64,000 nt of DNA from Axinella damicornis (GCA_963931865.1 OZ007505.1:11025474-11089473), one strand, 5' to 3'. Numbered from the stretch's first letter, positions 40,401 through 55,400 are shown. The notes: generated by a model not told the origin, from the letters alone. Made by a program: numbers and translations.

Positions 40401-43400
40401 AGACTTCTGCTGCTCTGTGATAGGGGTTTCTGGTACCCAGAACACCATGTAGAATTACGTATGATTCATTGCATGAATAGTTTCCCCGTACTAGCTTCGT
40501 AACACTGTTACGTTTCTTGGCGATTTATTTGTAGAACTAACCTCCCTTAGAAATTCATAAAGAATGGGGAAGGTCCGGTTACTGTTCTTGTTCTGAAGTG
40601 TTTGCATCAGATGTGCTAGAGTAAATGGAGTTCGATACGTCCAGAAATGAAGGACTGGATCTACGGGTGGGACTTCCATCCTCTCATATAGCACGCAAAG
40701 CAATTGATCACATTCTGAATTCATAAGAAGAAAAGAACACAGCTAAATGCAAGAGGCTCTTACATTTTGCAATTTAGTACTGTAACCAACAGTTATTACC
40801 TTGGGCCTCTCCAGTAATTGCTGCCTCAATAGTGAGCTTTAGTTTGCTGTCCTTCTCCTGGAACAAAATGAAATGTATTATAATTAGAACAAACGAATCT
40901 GACTGAGACCAATTCACCTTTAGAACTGGCTGTATGTACGCATGGTTGAAGGTATCTTCCCAGTCCTCTCTTTTCTCCTTGCTCTCCAATGAGGATGACG
41001 TCTGCTCATGTTGTCCTTGATTGGAGTATCCATTAGCCCAAATATAAATAACATCCATTCAGACATACAAATTCACGAGAATTTTCTTTTTTTGTAAATA
41101 ACACTGGCTGCTCACGTATAGTAAGGCATGACTGAATGAATTGGTCAAATCCGGAGAGATTACGGAAAAGTGTAATTGATACACGGAAGCTACCTCGCGG
41201 TTGCGATGTGAGTTAGCTTAGTCCAGCGTTTGTTTGTGTCATCCACAGATGAAACTGCGAGGATGTGACCGCTTCTTTGTACGCATAGTAGATGGGTAGT
41301 TCGGGGCAAAACAAAGTAGCCTCCATCCGCTTTTGAATCTTGTGCTAGGACTGTGAAAATCGCGGAGCGAGGGTAGAGATGACGACGGTGAAGGCCGACA
41401 CGGAGCTCTTGTAGCTGTTGCTGGAGTCTCTTTTGGTGTTCTGGAGGTAGGTACCTATGTGTATTCAACGATTTTATTTTGGGAAATCTGCTGTAGTCTA
41501 CTGTAGCGTTTAAGGCAGCTGAAAAGCACCTTCACAACACCCTTGAAAAGGCTTCTTTTGTCAGTTCTGAAGAAACGTAAGTTTGTTTCAAGTTTCCCAA
41601 AATAAGATGACATCGTGCTAAGCCTCGATGGAGAGTTTGAAGCTCCTAGGTGCCTTAAGGCATCTCCGTATTTGTGTGAGAAGTACCTGCAATAACCGCT
41701 TTGTCAGCGCGTATTGAGCACCACGTGATTAGTGGGCGTGGTCAACTATGAAGCCATATGAATTCACAAGGGTGGAGCTTCACTTCAGTGCAGACTGAAA
41801 GTCTGTGCCACTTTCATGTGCTGAGATATCGTGTGATGAAGAAGACCGAAATTTAATTCAAAATACAATCCAGCCATGCCTTAACAGTGCAGAGTGCTTC
41901 GTATTATTACCTTTAGGAGGATCCTTAGATGAAACTTCCTTCAGTATAAGGTGCACCAGCAAGGCTGTTTCCTCCAAACTCCTCCCAACAGCTGCACTAA
42001 GAGCTTGCATGTCAACTTTCAGGTGTTTCCAAAAGAACTGGGAAAGTTCAGATGAGTGGATCCTGGCAAGACGTTCCAGATTTGTCGTATCACCCTAAAC
42101 GTTAAGCACAGAGAAAATGAAGATGATTAATATTAACAAGTAGCTTCGCCCACTTCGCTCGCTTAGCTACTTCCTCCTCATTCGCCTTGCTCCCCAATTG
42201 CGTCCGCTTCAGCTGTTGGTCCCTGATTGCCACTTCAGCTGAAGCTCCCCGATTGCATCCGCTTCAGCTGCTGGTCCACAATTGTGTCCGCTTCAGCTGC
42301 AGCTCCCCGATTGCGTCCGCTTCAGCTGCTGCATGCTCCCTGATTGCGTCCGCTTCAGCTGCTGCTCCCCGATTGCGTCTGCTTCAGCTGCTGCTCCCCG
42401 ATTGTGTCAGTTTCAGCTGCTGCTCCCCAACTGCATCCGTTTCAGCTGCCCAGCCGAGTTATGGAAGGCTCCAACCCCTGTGTGAGCATTTGCAGCGTTT
42501 GAGGTTCAGTAAGTCTAGTCCACCCCCATGCACATCCATTACACCCACACACACACACACACACACAAAAACACACGGTTAGAATCCTATAATATGTATT
42601 GATGATAGTCTGTGTGGTGAACATACCCCACTGTTGCAGCTTGCCCACAAGAGACAAGAGTGATTAAGCACTTGCATCAAAGCACAGGAAGCAGGAGACA
42701 ACTTTCTCTCAGCTGTGGCTTCTGCTATCCTATACTCAGGCTTTCCTAAGATATAGCCAACTGGTGTTGTGCAACTGCAGTAGGTTAGAAATGCAAAAGC
42801 ATTACTGGAGACACTTGCTTACATGCCCCCTTGGAGTAGTTACCCTTCCCCTTTGTTTTGCCCCCGAATTCCTAACTGTAGGTCAGTTCCACTCGCTTGA
42901 ACACCCCATGGGAGCAACTTTCTCAACAGAATGTACTCAGTTCTCAATGGATTTCAGCGAACACAGTTATCAGGTGTTTTGTTTCTCGCCGAATAGGTAT
43001 ATCATCGCTCTGAACCACAAGCTGTTCTGATCGATGCAAGTCATCTCACTGCAACTCTTCTGTAGAAGTACCAGGAGCTTTCCTGTCTTATATGTGTAAT
43101 GATGTTGCTGGATTATAGCTTCCGCAAAGTCACAATGACTATTATCAACTGTGCATTGAACTTCACTTGAGGGTGTATAGTGGAAATTTAGATCAGGAAT
43201 GCAAGTTTCTCATAACTATAGATTTATCTTCCATGCACAGACTTTGTTTGTATCCCATTTCATTGGCATTTTAAAGGCACCGCCATAGTGGACAAACCCC
43301 AAGTCCACTTGAGCAGCAGTGTGCTCTTGCAAAGTCAGAGTGGTTAAGGTGAAGTTATGATCACTACAGCTGTCAGAATTACACCAGTAGGCTTGCATTC

Positions 43401-46400
43401 ACATATTAAATGCAATATAATTATGTATGCTTACCCTGTCAGGTACTGAGCATTTCCAGTTGCAGGGATGTGACTCTGTCCACCAATTTTAGATTTACAG
43501 TAGGGACATACTGCTTCAACCCATGGCCTTCCACACTGAAAGTAGAAAGATACCCACGGTTGTGGAAACCTTTCAGCATCAAACCTTAAACATATTTGTT
43601 AGGGATGTGAATGAAATGAACTCACAATTCCTATGAAATATGGATGTCCTTTGGGGCAGACTGTGGAGATAAGAGTTGATAGTTATCTGAGGGCATGTAT
43701 TATACTTACTGCATGGGGAATGCAGTGCGGTGTTGTTCTGTGTGTAAAGCAGCATGTGGGGCACTCACCCTTCATCAGAGAGCTTCATGGTAGTCAATGT
43801 GTTTGCAACGGCTGCTTTAGTTAAAGCAGTTCAAGAACTGCTATAGTAGCCCCTGCCTTCCCACCACAGCATTTGTTGCTACTGCAAGTGACAATCGCTG
43901 GGGTGAGAAGGCCTGGGAATGAGGCTACTGCTTTAGTTGGTCAGCTATATGCTAGCCAATGAATAAGAAAGAAAATGATGGAATTGAATATTTCGCCTAT
44001 TTGTTTCTCAACTCTCTAAGGTACACTTACACGAGTATTTGAAATTTCTTTGGCCTTCCCTAAATAGAGAATGCTACTGCATTCTCTGATATAAGACCAT
44101 ACCTACCTTGTTAGATCACGGTGAGATGCTTATCCCCTTTATCTACTAGCTACAAGTAGTTGAGCTGAATTCTGACTACACTGTCAGACCATGGAGCCCC
44201 CTTGTGGTTTTAGATCCGATATCATACTTGCTGTAAAAAGTGCAGATAATTAAACTACCCACGTTGCAAAGTCACATACCCTACACCAGTACACACATGA
44301 CACAAGACAGGTTCTCTCCTTGTTTAGTAGGCTAACAGAGCTAGGATAGAGCCTGGGAAAGAGGTTGTAAATCCACAACTTAAGTGCTAACCATAGAATT
44401 TTCCATTGGGGTCGTGTTGTCTTTGAGTCAAAACAGACAAGATATCAGGAATGAGATCCTCAGGCATTGCTGGTAGGTACATGTTCTGCACAAAGAATAT
44501 GTATAGTAACAGTGGTCAGAATAGTATTGCCACTTTAATATAGGAAGTACTTGTCGAAATGGTACGCCATCACAATGATTTGAACAGATCAGAATTGCAA
44601 AAAGCACAGCAACAACAAATTTATTACCTAGCACATGGAGGCAGTCTTATAGGTACATGTGCTTATATACCGTAGATCGGGAAATTTTCGTTGTTAAAAT
44701 ATTTTGTAGTTGCCCTCGACCACGAAAATTTAATGCACGAAAATTTATCACAACGGATATCAGTCAGCAACAGTCTTCACACGTGTAGACTATCTGAACA
44801 CTGTCCGTCAAAACTACGGCCCTTCTGCGATTCTTCAAGCCTGTAGATGGACTCCCCGATCCCAAAAGATCTCTGTCGCTCTCCGTTCCATCGCAAGGTA
44901 TTGCCTCTGTGAATCGGGAGGTCTTGAATCGACAAGTGAAGTTGGGAAGCAGTGCGGGCCGTACAGGAGATATCGATACAGCCCAGAAGATCGGTTGGTA
45001 AGCATAGCAGCAGCTCGTTCGAACATCTCCATTGTCGACACATTGATTGTTAAAAATTTTTGTTGATGAGCTGTACTACGAAAATTTAACACCACGAAAA
45101 TTTTACGCACGAAATATTTTTAACACGAAAATTTCCCGATCTATGGTATAAATGCTGCATCAGTCCGTAGCTATAGACATTCACCTTGAGTGGATTACTC
45201 GGGTGTATTAAGTGGTGGATCAATCTAATGCACGTTACACGGAGAATGTGCGGAAATAATTGCTAGTGTGCGGAAATAATCATTTAGTGTACGGAGAAAG
45301 ATAATGGCGGTCTAACAAAACAAGCAGAGTATAGTCTACTAGTGTGTCTCTCTGGATGAAAGTTGTAGCTTCGCTTTGTGCTAGTTGTAGCCTATACCTT
45401 TGGTAGTTGCTTGTGTGACTCCGTGGTGCCGCTCCTGTGTGGATTTCGAACGGCAGTATATGCTTGACCTTCAGACTGTATGCTGCCGATCGTGTACATG
45501 GAAAGTGTTGGAGCGAAGGCGGAGATGAAAACGTGCCTGTATTGTAGCGTTATGTGGCGCAAGAGAAGCTCCAAGGAACACTGAGTTAGAATTCGACGGG
45601 GGACTTGTCAGTCTATTGTCATTACTGAAATAACGGTCAAAACACTTTGTTTACAATGGCTCGGGGCTGACGTGGAGGCAGACTTTCGGGTTTTTTCGCT
45701 GTTTGGTAAGGCTTACCCGCGTCCCCTGCCGGTTTATGAACAACCCCCACAGGCCTAACCTACGTACGAAATTTGAGGCCCGAGCTCTGGCGTCTTAGTC
45801 TCCGCCTCAGACAGTATATGTCCCTGAAGGGTGTTCGCTGACACGCCTCTAGAACCGGATGTGGGCGGAGCCAAGGGGCGGGACTTACTGGTAAACAACA
45901 ACAAAAGGTGCACCTGTTCAATAAACATAAGTATATTGGAACTGAACCAAGACACCTGGATGTACACAGTTACAAATACAGTGTATGATAGCATTGCTAA
46001 ATAGGCTAACCATTCCTTAATGCGGCTGAGTAGCTATTCATATCTGAGCTACAGCTATACTCATGACTAGAACCCCATCAGGCCTGAAGCGAAATAACTA
46101 CATAAAATAGTGCAGCTGTAGTAATACTTGGTCCAGGCTTGATCTACTAAGACAATTGATTTGTAACTCAGAAGCATTGAAAAGCACGTGGCACATACAA
46201 CCATTTGAATAACTTACCAGTAGAGCTGAAGAACCACTCAGCATTTTTGTGAAGGGCTGAAGAAATAGTGCATTGTGTTGCATACAGAAGGCTGACACTG
46301 TATGGACAACAACTGCAGAAAGAATCTGACATTCATGTGATTGCTTGGCTGATGCACGGAACTCATTCAGGGAACCACTGTAGGTGTTCCTGATTAGGGA

Positions 46401-49400
46401 AACTGCTACAGAGCGGACCTGTGTAGAGAGACAGTACCCCATATAATTATACACCTGTGTGTGTGTGTGTGTGTGTGTGGTACAAGCTAAGAGCAAAGAT
46501 GATATAGGGTGTATATGTCATAACTTACTTTTCCTGCTCTAGCTTTGATAAACAGCTGACTCTTGTTCATTAGTTGAGCAAACTCTTGCAAAATCTAGTC
46601 AGAAGCAATGATTGCAAGTTATAATATGCATTCCATTGCCGTATCTGCAATGAGCAAACCTCAGGATTAATTTGCTCTGTTGGGTTCTTCATCCGGGAAA
46701 GTGTTATAACTTCATAAATAGCTCCAATTAAGGGAGCAATATCATCCGGCAATATATCCTGCAGAAAGAGGGAGACATGATGGTGACCTTTACACACAAT
46801 TAGCTTTGTGTACTTGCCTGAACTTGTTCCATAAATTGCTTAAACCCCTCTGCTGGTGGAGAATAGGCAGCAGTAGAAACAATTCTATGCAGACTTCCAT
46901 ACTTGGGGTACACTACAAATGGGTTCAACACTTCTGGTTGCTGCAAGTGAGGATAAAAGTGCAGAGATAAGCATATTCTAACCACTACCTCTTGTTCCAG
47001 AAATTCAAATGCACACTGTAGCATTGGATGAGGATTTAGTTGTAGGGGTCACATCATCAGATAAAGTGAAATGTTGCTTTAGGCAATGAACTCTGAATCA
47101 CAGTATGGGTGGTGGGATTGATAGTACTGTACCAGAATCTTTCTGGACAAGGAAAATGATCACAAAATATGCGACAGGAATATGATTCAATACCTTATTG
47201 CACTTGGTGAGACTTGCAGGAACAAGCCAGTGGTGTTGTTTCTGCAGTATTGTCATCAATGAAAGACCATAGCGTCTTACTATCAACTTCAGTAAATATA
47301 CAGCTGGACCTGCATCAGCCCGGTTGATTTTCACATCTCCAACAATAGCTTTGGTAACTTCAAGCAGATCCTGCCAGCGTGTAATCTCAACACAACTACT
47401 TGGACTGTGTGTGCAGAGCACTTCTGCAACAATACCAAGGGCAAACCGAGCTTTTGCTAACCCTTCAATGAAATCAAAATTGAGTCTCTGTTGGGGAGTA
47501 TCCTCAGTTAAGGATAAATGGCCTTCTTTTAAGCAAGTTGTTGCAACTGAAACTTGTTCTGATAGAGTCAGGGTGGAATTGACTTTGAACTTTGAGTCCT
47601 GCGTAAGACATGCAAAATAGACAAAATTTAATGATAACAAACGATATTTTGATAACTTGTAGTAACTATTTTCCACAAACCTCATAACACATTATGAAAA
47701 ACAAGAATATCTTGTTCATCTCTTCCACTTGGCCTTGGCCTCGGGTGCTTAATAGGACCTGCTGCATTTTGTCGAAGTAGCTTAGCAGGAACTGCCTGTC
47801 CACACTTGTAAAATGAATGGAATAAGGTGTGTATTATGTAATAGCACATGCCACAATTGTAATCTTAATTTGGTGTTGCATCAATGACTTATGTAAACGT
47901 AATTCTCACTAACTTGTGTGCTAAGAGTAGTTGAAGCAGTGAAGAGCGGACAGTAGGAACATCATCTGCCTTTGTGTTGTAGGGAGTCAGGGGTCTGGTG
48001 CCTAACCCACCAGATACTCCTGTTTTGAAGATGGAGTCTATCAACAGCTGGATTAGGTCTGGCTGTAAGGATTCTTGTCCAAAGCAAAGACTAGATAAGA
48101 CTTCCATGTAAAACAGATGACAGCAGTGCCTCACGGTACGAAGAACTTTGGGATCCATTCTGCATACATACACAAAATGTGTGGTACCTTCAATTCGTTA
48201 TCAGAAATCACAGTTGCATCCATAGCTAACTAACTCACATGCTGAACTTTCGGGGAAGATCCTTGTCGATACTTTGGATTAGCTTATGCACCACCTTGAG
48301 GGTTTCAGCTCTGGAGAAGTCTGCACCACCCTTAACATCCTTCAAAGATGAAAAAGGTGTCTGTGTGTCAAACATGGCATTTTGTCAACATGAATATACT
48401 TATGCACATCACTCACCATCGTAAGCCATCTTCCGTACTGAACCAATTGCCTACCACACTTCAGGATTATATCTTCCACAAACATTCGCACCACAACAAT
48501 GGAGTACCATTGATGTCTAGAATTAAAGATAAATATGTCACATTCAACTACCAAAGGAACTTCCTTAATAGGATAGTTTTACCTTATATTTTCATCATAG
48601 GACCCATTCTGTTGACCACTGAGGACCGACTCAACTGCAGTCTGGACTTGATACACTTTTCCTAGCCATTTACACAGACCATTTTCATCTTGATCCCATG
48701 GAGGCTGTAGGCATTTCAAAGTCTCTTCCACTGCAACTAAAGGTAGCTTCTAAAAGGAGAAAACTAGGAATGGAATATTAACCAGATAGGAAAGGGCAAT
48801 CAAACTGTATACCAGTCCTCCATCTGAAGTGCCACATTTCTCTGTGAGAGTCTCAGAAATTTCTGGAAGCGAGTAAATCAGCTGGACACACCAAAGGATT
48901 TGCGATTCACATGAGTGATAGGCCACATGAATTGCTGCAATCCTGTGCATCAGTGTAGATTCCTCCACCAAGAAACCAGCTGCTTTACTGGACAAGATCT
49001 CCTCCATTAGCTGAAGGAAGTGACACCATACCATCATCACACGGCACAATACATTGCAATGGTTGATAAAAGGATAACTAACATGCTTAAGTTTTTGTTA
49101 TTGCACAAAGGTAATTGTTGAGTAAACAGAGCACAGCAAAGCCAATAGTCTGTGTTGCATTTGAGGTCCATCTTGCTGTGAATTGTTTGCAATGGCAGTG
49201 AAGAGGAGACATGAGAACGTCGCCTTAGGGCAGATTCCCAGTGCAAACAAATGAGAGAGAGAGAGAGATGGGTGGACCCCTGATGACAAAGAATCTCAAA
49301 ATGATTCCATTTTTGCATAACCGTTTTCATCATGGCACCGGATTTATGTGACAAACTCAGCTCTGGAAGACCTAAATACAGCTGCACTGCAACTGCATGT

Positions 49401-52400
49401 CGGAATAGCGTTCCCAATCTCGGCATCAATGTGTACTGTACGTACATACCTTATTCAGCAACATGTATCATATGCAGGTAAGAGCAAATTCAATTTACCT
49501 TAAGCAGTTGATCATTTGGTTGTTGAAGCAAATGTTGAGTACTTCTGATGAAGTCACCCATGTACATTTCAGCAAGTTGAGTTCCTTCCTTCTGAACAGA
49601 TTCCAGCAGTTTTCCAATTGGAATACAACTCAGTAGTTCACATAGTTGGCTGTAGCGATGAAGCTGGTCGGCATCTGCAGATGGTAAAAATTAATTATAA
49701 TAGAGCAATGAAACGTCAAACCAGAGTTCACACAGTATGACAATGAAGCTAGACATTGTTACTGCAGGTTGCACAACCTTTGCACTCTGCAGACAGATAA
49801 CAGGGAACACATGGCTAGCTTTGAACTCAAATGGCTGGAAACCCCACTGGGAGTGTGGTGGCATTATTCCTGCCTTTATTAACATTTTCTGTCTGCAGTG
49901 TGCAAAGATTGTGAAATCTGCAGTAACAGAGCACAAACTGAGATCAGTGCACTATCATGAAAGTAATGGCCAAATCTGGTTTCTTGAAAGTGAGCAATAG
50001 GTCAAGGTGAGGACTCCTGGGAGCAGAGTCAGATTACTTGCCTGCTATGTTCTTTGCTTTGTTCCACTCTTCTTCAACTGACTGCCTTATAAGTGAGGAA
50101 AAAGGGAACTTACATCTGAACTCCTCTTCAGCAGGAATATGTTGCCTTGACTTAGCAACCAACTCTTCATAACTAAAATGGCAAATCTGAGGATCACTGA
50201 AGAAATTGATCCATAATCTTGATATGGCTGGATTGCTGTGGGATACTAAGTCAAGATTGTGGTTGGAATCAATAAATGCAAGAATTTCAGCAAACTTCGG
50301 TGTTATGATATCATCCATTTTCTGGGAAAGTACACGTTGGAATGTTCCTCTGCTTCTGAGTTCTTTTGAACTTAAGGCCAGATTCAGCACCCATTCCTTC
50401 AGATAATCGGAGGTATCTTCATGATCAACCACCATTTGGTGTACATGCATCATGAGTGCTCCATAAAACCCTTGTACACAACCTGTTAAGTGATCAAGAT
50501 ATATGTACTGAAACACACATTACAAATTATATCCGATACAATAGTTAAACGAATATAGCTACAGAGGTTATTCAAACATACCATGCCCGGCAGATTGAGT
50601 TTCAGTTTTCGGAATCAGATCCAGCAGGATGCTAATTCTTTGTGTTGACCTGGCTGATGGTTGCTCTTCAGACTCATGAAGGCGTGAAGCAGCAGTCTGA
50701 ATGCAGCTGTGTAGCCTTTGATAAAGTGGCATAGAATAATGGTATTTACCGGAAGTAAGTGATTCACAAGAACAGAGAAGTTCACTAATATGTTTCCCCA
50801 TTGCCGAAAAGGTTGCAACGCTCCCTTCTCTGAGGTCATCAATGTGGGCTGAGAGCCAATGGCCTCCTTGCAATCCAACCAGGGAAGTATCAATGTGGCG
50901 GCGTGGTATATAGATTATGAATACAACTAAAGAAGTTGGATCCCTTTGGGGTGTGACCGTCTCTTGGAGAAGGGGAACTCGGTATCTTGCATATGCAATG
51001 AGATGATCATACTTCCTTCCAGCACTGCACTGAACAATAAGTAGTCTTTTCCTGGACTCAAGCGCCTCACTAAACATAAGGAAATAAACGTACATTATAA
51101 CTGTGTGTGTAGTTTATTATGACATGGACAACTTTGGAGGCAGTCCCGGAAAAACATTATTCCGGAATGCAATTATTGATAATGTAAAATCTTCATAGCA
51201 CTCTAGTGCCGGCTGTACATTACACCCCTGGTAGTGGAAAAATTGTGCCGCATAAATTAATGTTTGACTACTTAGGATTGGCCTGCCGTGATCGTTATCA
51301 AGCACTGATAAAAGTTTGGTGCTGAAACTCACCATAGTGGTGGAGATATACACCGTCTGCCACCATTGCTCGAGCGCTCTCTTCGACTTCCGTCGGCAGT
51401 ACAGCTCATAGGAAAGGCACACGAAGATTCTGACCACACGGCCATGATTGCTGTCGTTCACTGACGCTTACATGCCAAAACCCACTGTGCTGGCGAAGTT
51501 GTGAGTGCTGTAACCATTTCTTGTCTTCCCTTTAGTCATCATTGCTGACTCGATTGACTGAGCACTGACATGTGCGTTAACTGGAATGAGCGGCGATACC
51601 TAGCTTGCGCTACCAGTTGCAACACGGCTACCAGGAGTGTGGTTGCCCTTCCATAGCTATAGAAATAATTATGGGACTAACTGTAGCAGAAAGATGGATC
51701 CCTTAACTAAGAAAAGTCTGAAGGATAACAACAGAGCAATGACAGTGTAGTACACATTGTAACATCCGATCAGTACAATGAGAACATACCGTCGGTATAG
51801 TGATCTAACACTAAGTGTGTAGGTTCTGTTGGCCAGTTTTGCTTCAGAGGTGCTTCTGGTTTAGACGAAGGTTCCTCTCACTGTTGCAATTTTCCCATTG
51901 TTTGTAGCTATTGATACAAAGCGTTGCCCAAATAATATCGTTTGCTTACAGCACCACGTGTCACTGATGTCAATGCACTTTTTGTGGGCATAAATACCGT
52001 ATATCTTCTAAAAATTCGGCATCCCTAATTATTCGGCACCCCTTCACGCAAACGGGAAAAATTGTCTCTAATTTCGGCAAGGGAATTCCCAAATATTTCG
52101 GAATTTAATCTCTAATTGTAACACGTTTTCGGCAGCTTGCCGTCCCGTCCGAGAGGCTTATAGAAGCCAGTCAAGGAGAGAGATCGGTGAGTTCGGTGCT
52201 GTTTAAAGCCCCAAGCGGTGAAATCTCCAAGCTGTCGCCAATGCACATGAGCCCCTGGAAGTCAACCGATTGCGTTCGACGTAGCTAGCTATATACGTGC
52301 CACGTCGACCAGTTCGTCCAATTCAGTGTGAAAGGCCTGCGCTGAAGTACACTCGCAAACCTCCGAGTCTTGCCCTGACCCTGACAGTCAACACAGATGA

Positions 52401-55400
52401 ACATAGAACGACACGACATGGGGTGAGTTACTGGGGGTATTGATCGCATGGTACAGCCTGCGGCACAGTTCGAGATCGTTCGCTTCGTACACCGACAATT
52501 CGCAGGTGCTAGTCGAAAGTATGGAGTGTCACAGTCTGTACCAAGAGGAAAGACTACATACCTCGCCCTGCCGGTATAGCTGCTCGATCTTGAGACTTGA
52601 ATCTCCAGTGGAAAAAAAGCGACCGACCGACTGCGGGTAGCACTTCTAATTATTCGGCACTTCTGCATTTTGGTACAAATTTTGCGATTTTACTTCTAAT
52701 TATTTCGGCAAAGCTTACGAATAATTAATAAAAACCTGCCGAATTTTTAGAAGATATACGGTACTCTTATACTGGCATGTATAGTGGTGAGACGTGTGCA
52801 CCATGTTGAGGAAGCCCCAAGGCCGTGACCAACATGGTATTCTATCTGGGACTGGCAAATTTGGAAGAACGGAATCCATGTGTATGAACGTATTACAAGT
52901 GTAAGGGACTAGTAGAACGTGGAGAGCAATTGAAAATGCATAGTTCACCAAAAGGTTGACACTGTTAACATATATGCACCTGTGAAGAAAGTAACAGACC
53001 TGATTTTTTGCAGAAAATCTTGTTCAGTATCAAATTCCTGTAGTAAGCAGGAGAATGTTGGCATGCTGAGCGCTTCTCCTAGCTCATTTACCTCCACGTT
53101 AGACAGAAGACGACTGTGAGTAGTAATCTGTACGGGAACAGCAAAGTCTTACTCCATTTAATATGAGAGAAGAATTCTTCACTAACCTGGAAATAATTCT
53201 TTGCGCTCTGGGCACTTGCATGATGTTGCAAGAAATCTTGAAGGGATGAATGATGCTGCTCACTAAAGTAAATTTGGCAGAGTTCTTTCTGGTAACCCCT
53301 AAGTGCTGCTTTCTGCAGCCGAATTAGAGCATCGGGGCATGCAGTGTAGAGGAGCAGTCTCTTTGACTTTTGTTTCACCTGAAAGAACAATGAAAATTAT
53401 ATGAAATGAATGAAGGAGCTTTCTATTCAACTACACTATGAACCTCATCCTTCCACTCCACAGATTCCTCTGTCAGGGTTGGATGGGAACTTTGGATGAG
53501 GTGAGTAGCCTGAAGAACCACAGTTGCAGGTGTGTCCATTTGGTATCCAATGAAAGCATCTTGTTCATTGAAGGTGCAGTTACTACAGGCAAAAAACAGG
53601 CGGTATCATGCGGCTCAAATGCTAAAATTATTATTATGCTCATGTGACATTGAAGGTCCAACATACGATGCTGCCACTTTGGAGAACTTGCTTATCCAGT
53701 CAGAAATTTCAGTTGAAATTTGGATCTGTGCTCTTGTTAGTACATTCTCAGTGAACACAAAGTGTTTCTCCATACGATTGATCAAAGGAATGGGAAACTG
53801 TTGGTAAACCTTCATCTTCTCTGCAATCAGGATCAACCTGTCATGCAAGTACATGAAACATTAAGTTTTGGCAAAACCATGAACTCTTCACATTCAAGCC
53901 TACTTGAAATTTTTGTGAACTCGGCATCGCACTCGGTGGCTTTGCAACCCCAGGTCAACGTATCTGTTTTCTCCATATGTGGTGTAATACTAAAAAAATG
54001 TAATAGCGCAACACTTAAAGACTGTCAGCCACAGTAATACCATGCACACAGTGGAACATTTCATTGGGGGGGGGGGGGGGGGGGGAGGTAACAATTCAAC
54101 AATATTTTGTGACCAACTGAGGAATAACCTGGCACATTGTAAAAATAGATCTTCTGTTAGAGACAATCATAAAACTTTAATGTGAAGAGGGGCAACCACA
54201 CACATGGTAGCCATTGTAACTCCAGCTAGTTACGACTTGCCGTAGCGCAATCTAAGTTTGCAGTTTGATCCAATTAACACACATGCCATGTGGCAACCAT
54301 GCTCAGTCGATCGCTAGCAATGGCGGCCGAAGGGAAGACATGACATTATTAGCTACAGCGCTCACAACTTAGCCAGCATGGTGAGATTCGGCATGTAAGT
54401 GTCAGTGAACGACAGTGATGATAACCATGTGGTCATGTGCCATTCTTAATTGCTATACTGGCAATGAAAGTTGGAGTGGTCGACCAATGGTGGCTGATGG
54501 CACGACAAAAGCGCTTGTATCTCCACCACCAAGGTGATTTCCAGCACCAAAATTATGGGGTTAATTGGGTCACTGCATGATAGCGATCACGACGGTGTAG
54601 TCAGAATCTTTGTAGGCCATTCCTAAGTAGTCAAACATTATCTATTTACGCGACACAATTTCTTTTATACCAGGAGGGTAATTATTACAGCAATGGGTCA
54701 GCGGACCCTTGGATACAAGGTACTGGCTCAAATTCACACTGTATCCAAGCTTACCCCGTTTTTACTGTTCTTTGGCTTGCGTTGACGGATGTGGAAGGGC
54801 GGTGCGGTGCACCGCCCTTCCACATCCGTGTATTATTGTCAACGCAAACCGAAGAACAGAATGAACGGGGTGGGGTATATAGGCCTGGGAACAAGGGTAC
54901 TGTATTGTCGTACATAGATTAGTATACGGAAGGCCTTGCTATGCACACAGAATGCACTATTTACCACTAATCACATACTTATAGAGTTGCGATACATTTA
55001 CTCCCGTAGAAAAGTGTGAAATTTTTTCGAAAATTGCACGGTTATTGTAGCCCAAGGGCCATCAGAAATTGCACACTTACTAAACAGCCGCGGCGCTCGC
55101 TAACCAATCGGTCAAGCTCCGCCCTAGCAACAAGCGTCCGTGCCATGGCTACGCTTCATCTTCATTAGCAACGGTTGAAAATGGCTGTACTGTGTGAACG
55201 CTCGCGTTATAAGCTTTCTGTACCCGAGCAGAAGAAATGCTGTGAGAACCAAACGATAGGGTGTCGAAAGTGTTGTCACAGAAACGGTGGCGCTAGTCAT
55301 TGTGCCACACTGTTCGTGGCTGTTATGCACACAGGCTCTGTGCTGCTGTTTTGGGACCCTGGGTGTCAGTTGCAACACCACGCTTCCGTCATAAAGCTTC

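Noticed and set aside
43579..43764. Cys-containing minus-strand frame near the RZ finger, considered as a RING or RZ part
   Set aside because: The spliced exons 34-35 give the conserved RZ start directly; this frame has no donor or acceptor in phase and its cysteines do not form a finger pattern.
44777..45110. Minus-strand frames of about 90 codons
   Set aside because: They lie inside a TA MITE and have no resemblance to a transposase.
49037..49447. 136-codon minus-strand frame between RNF213 exons 22 and 23
   Set aside because: RNF213 exons 22 and 23 join in phase without it and its sequence does not continue the protein; treated as intron.
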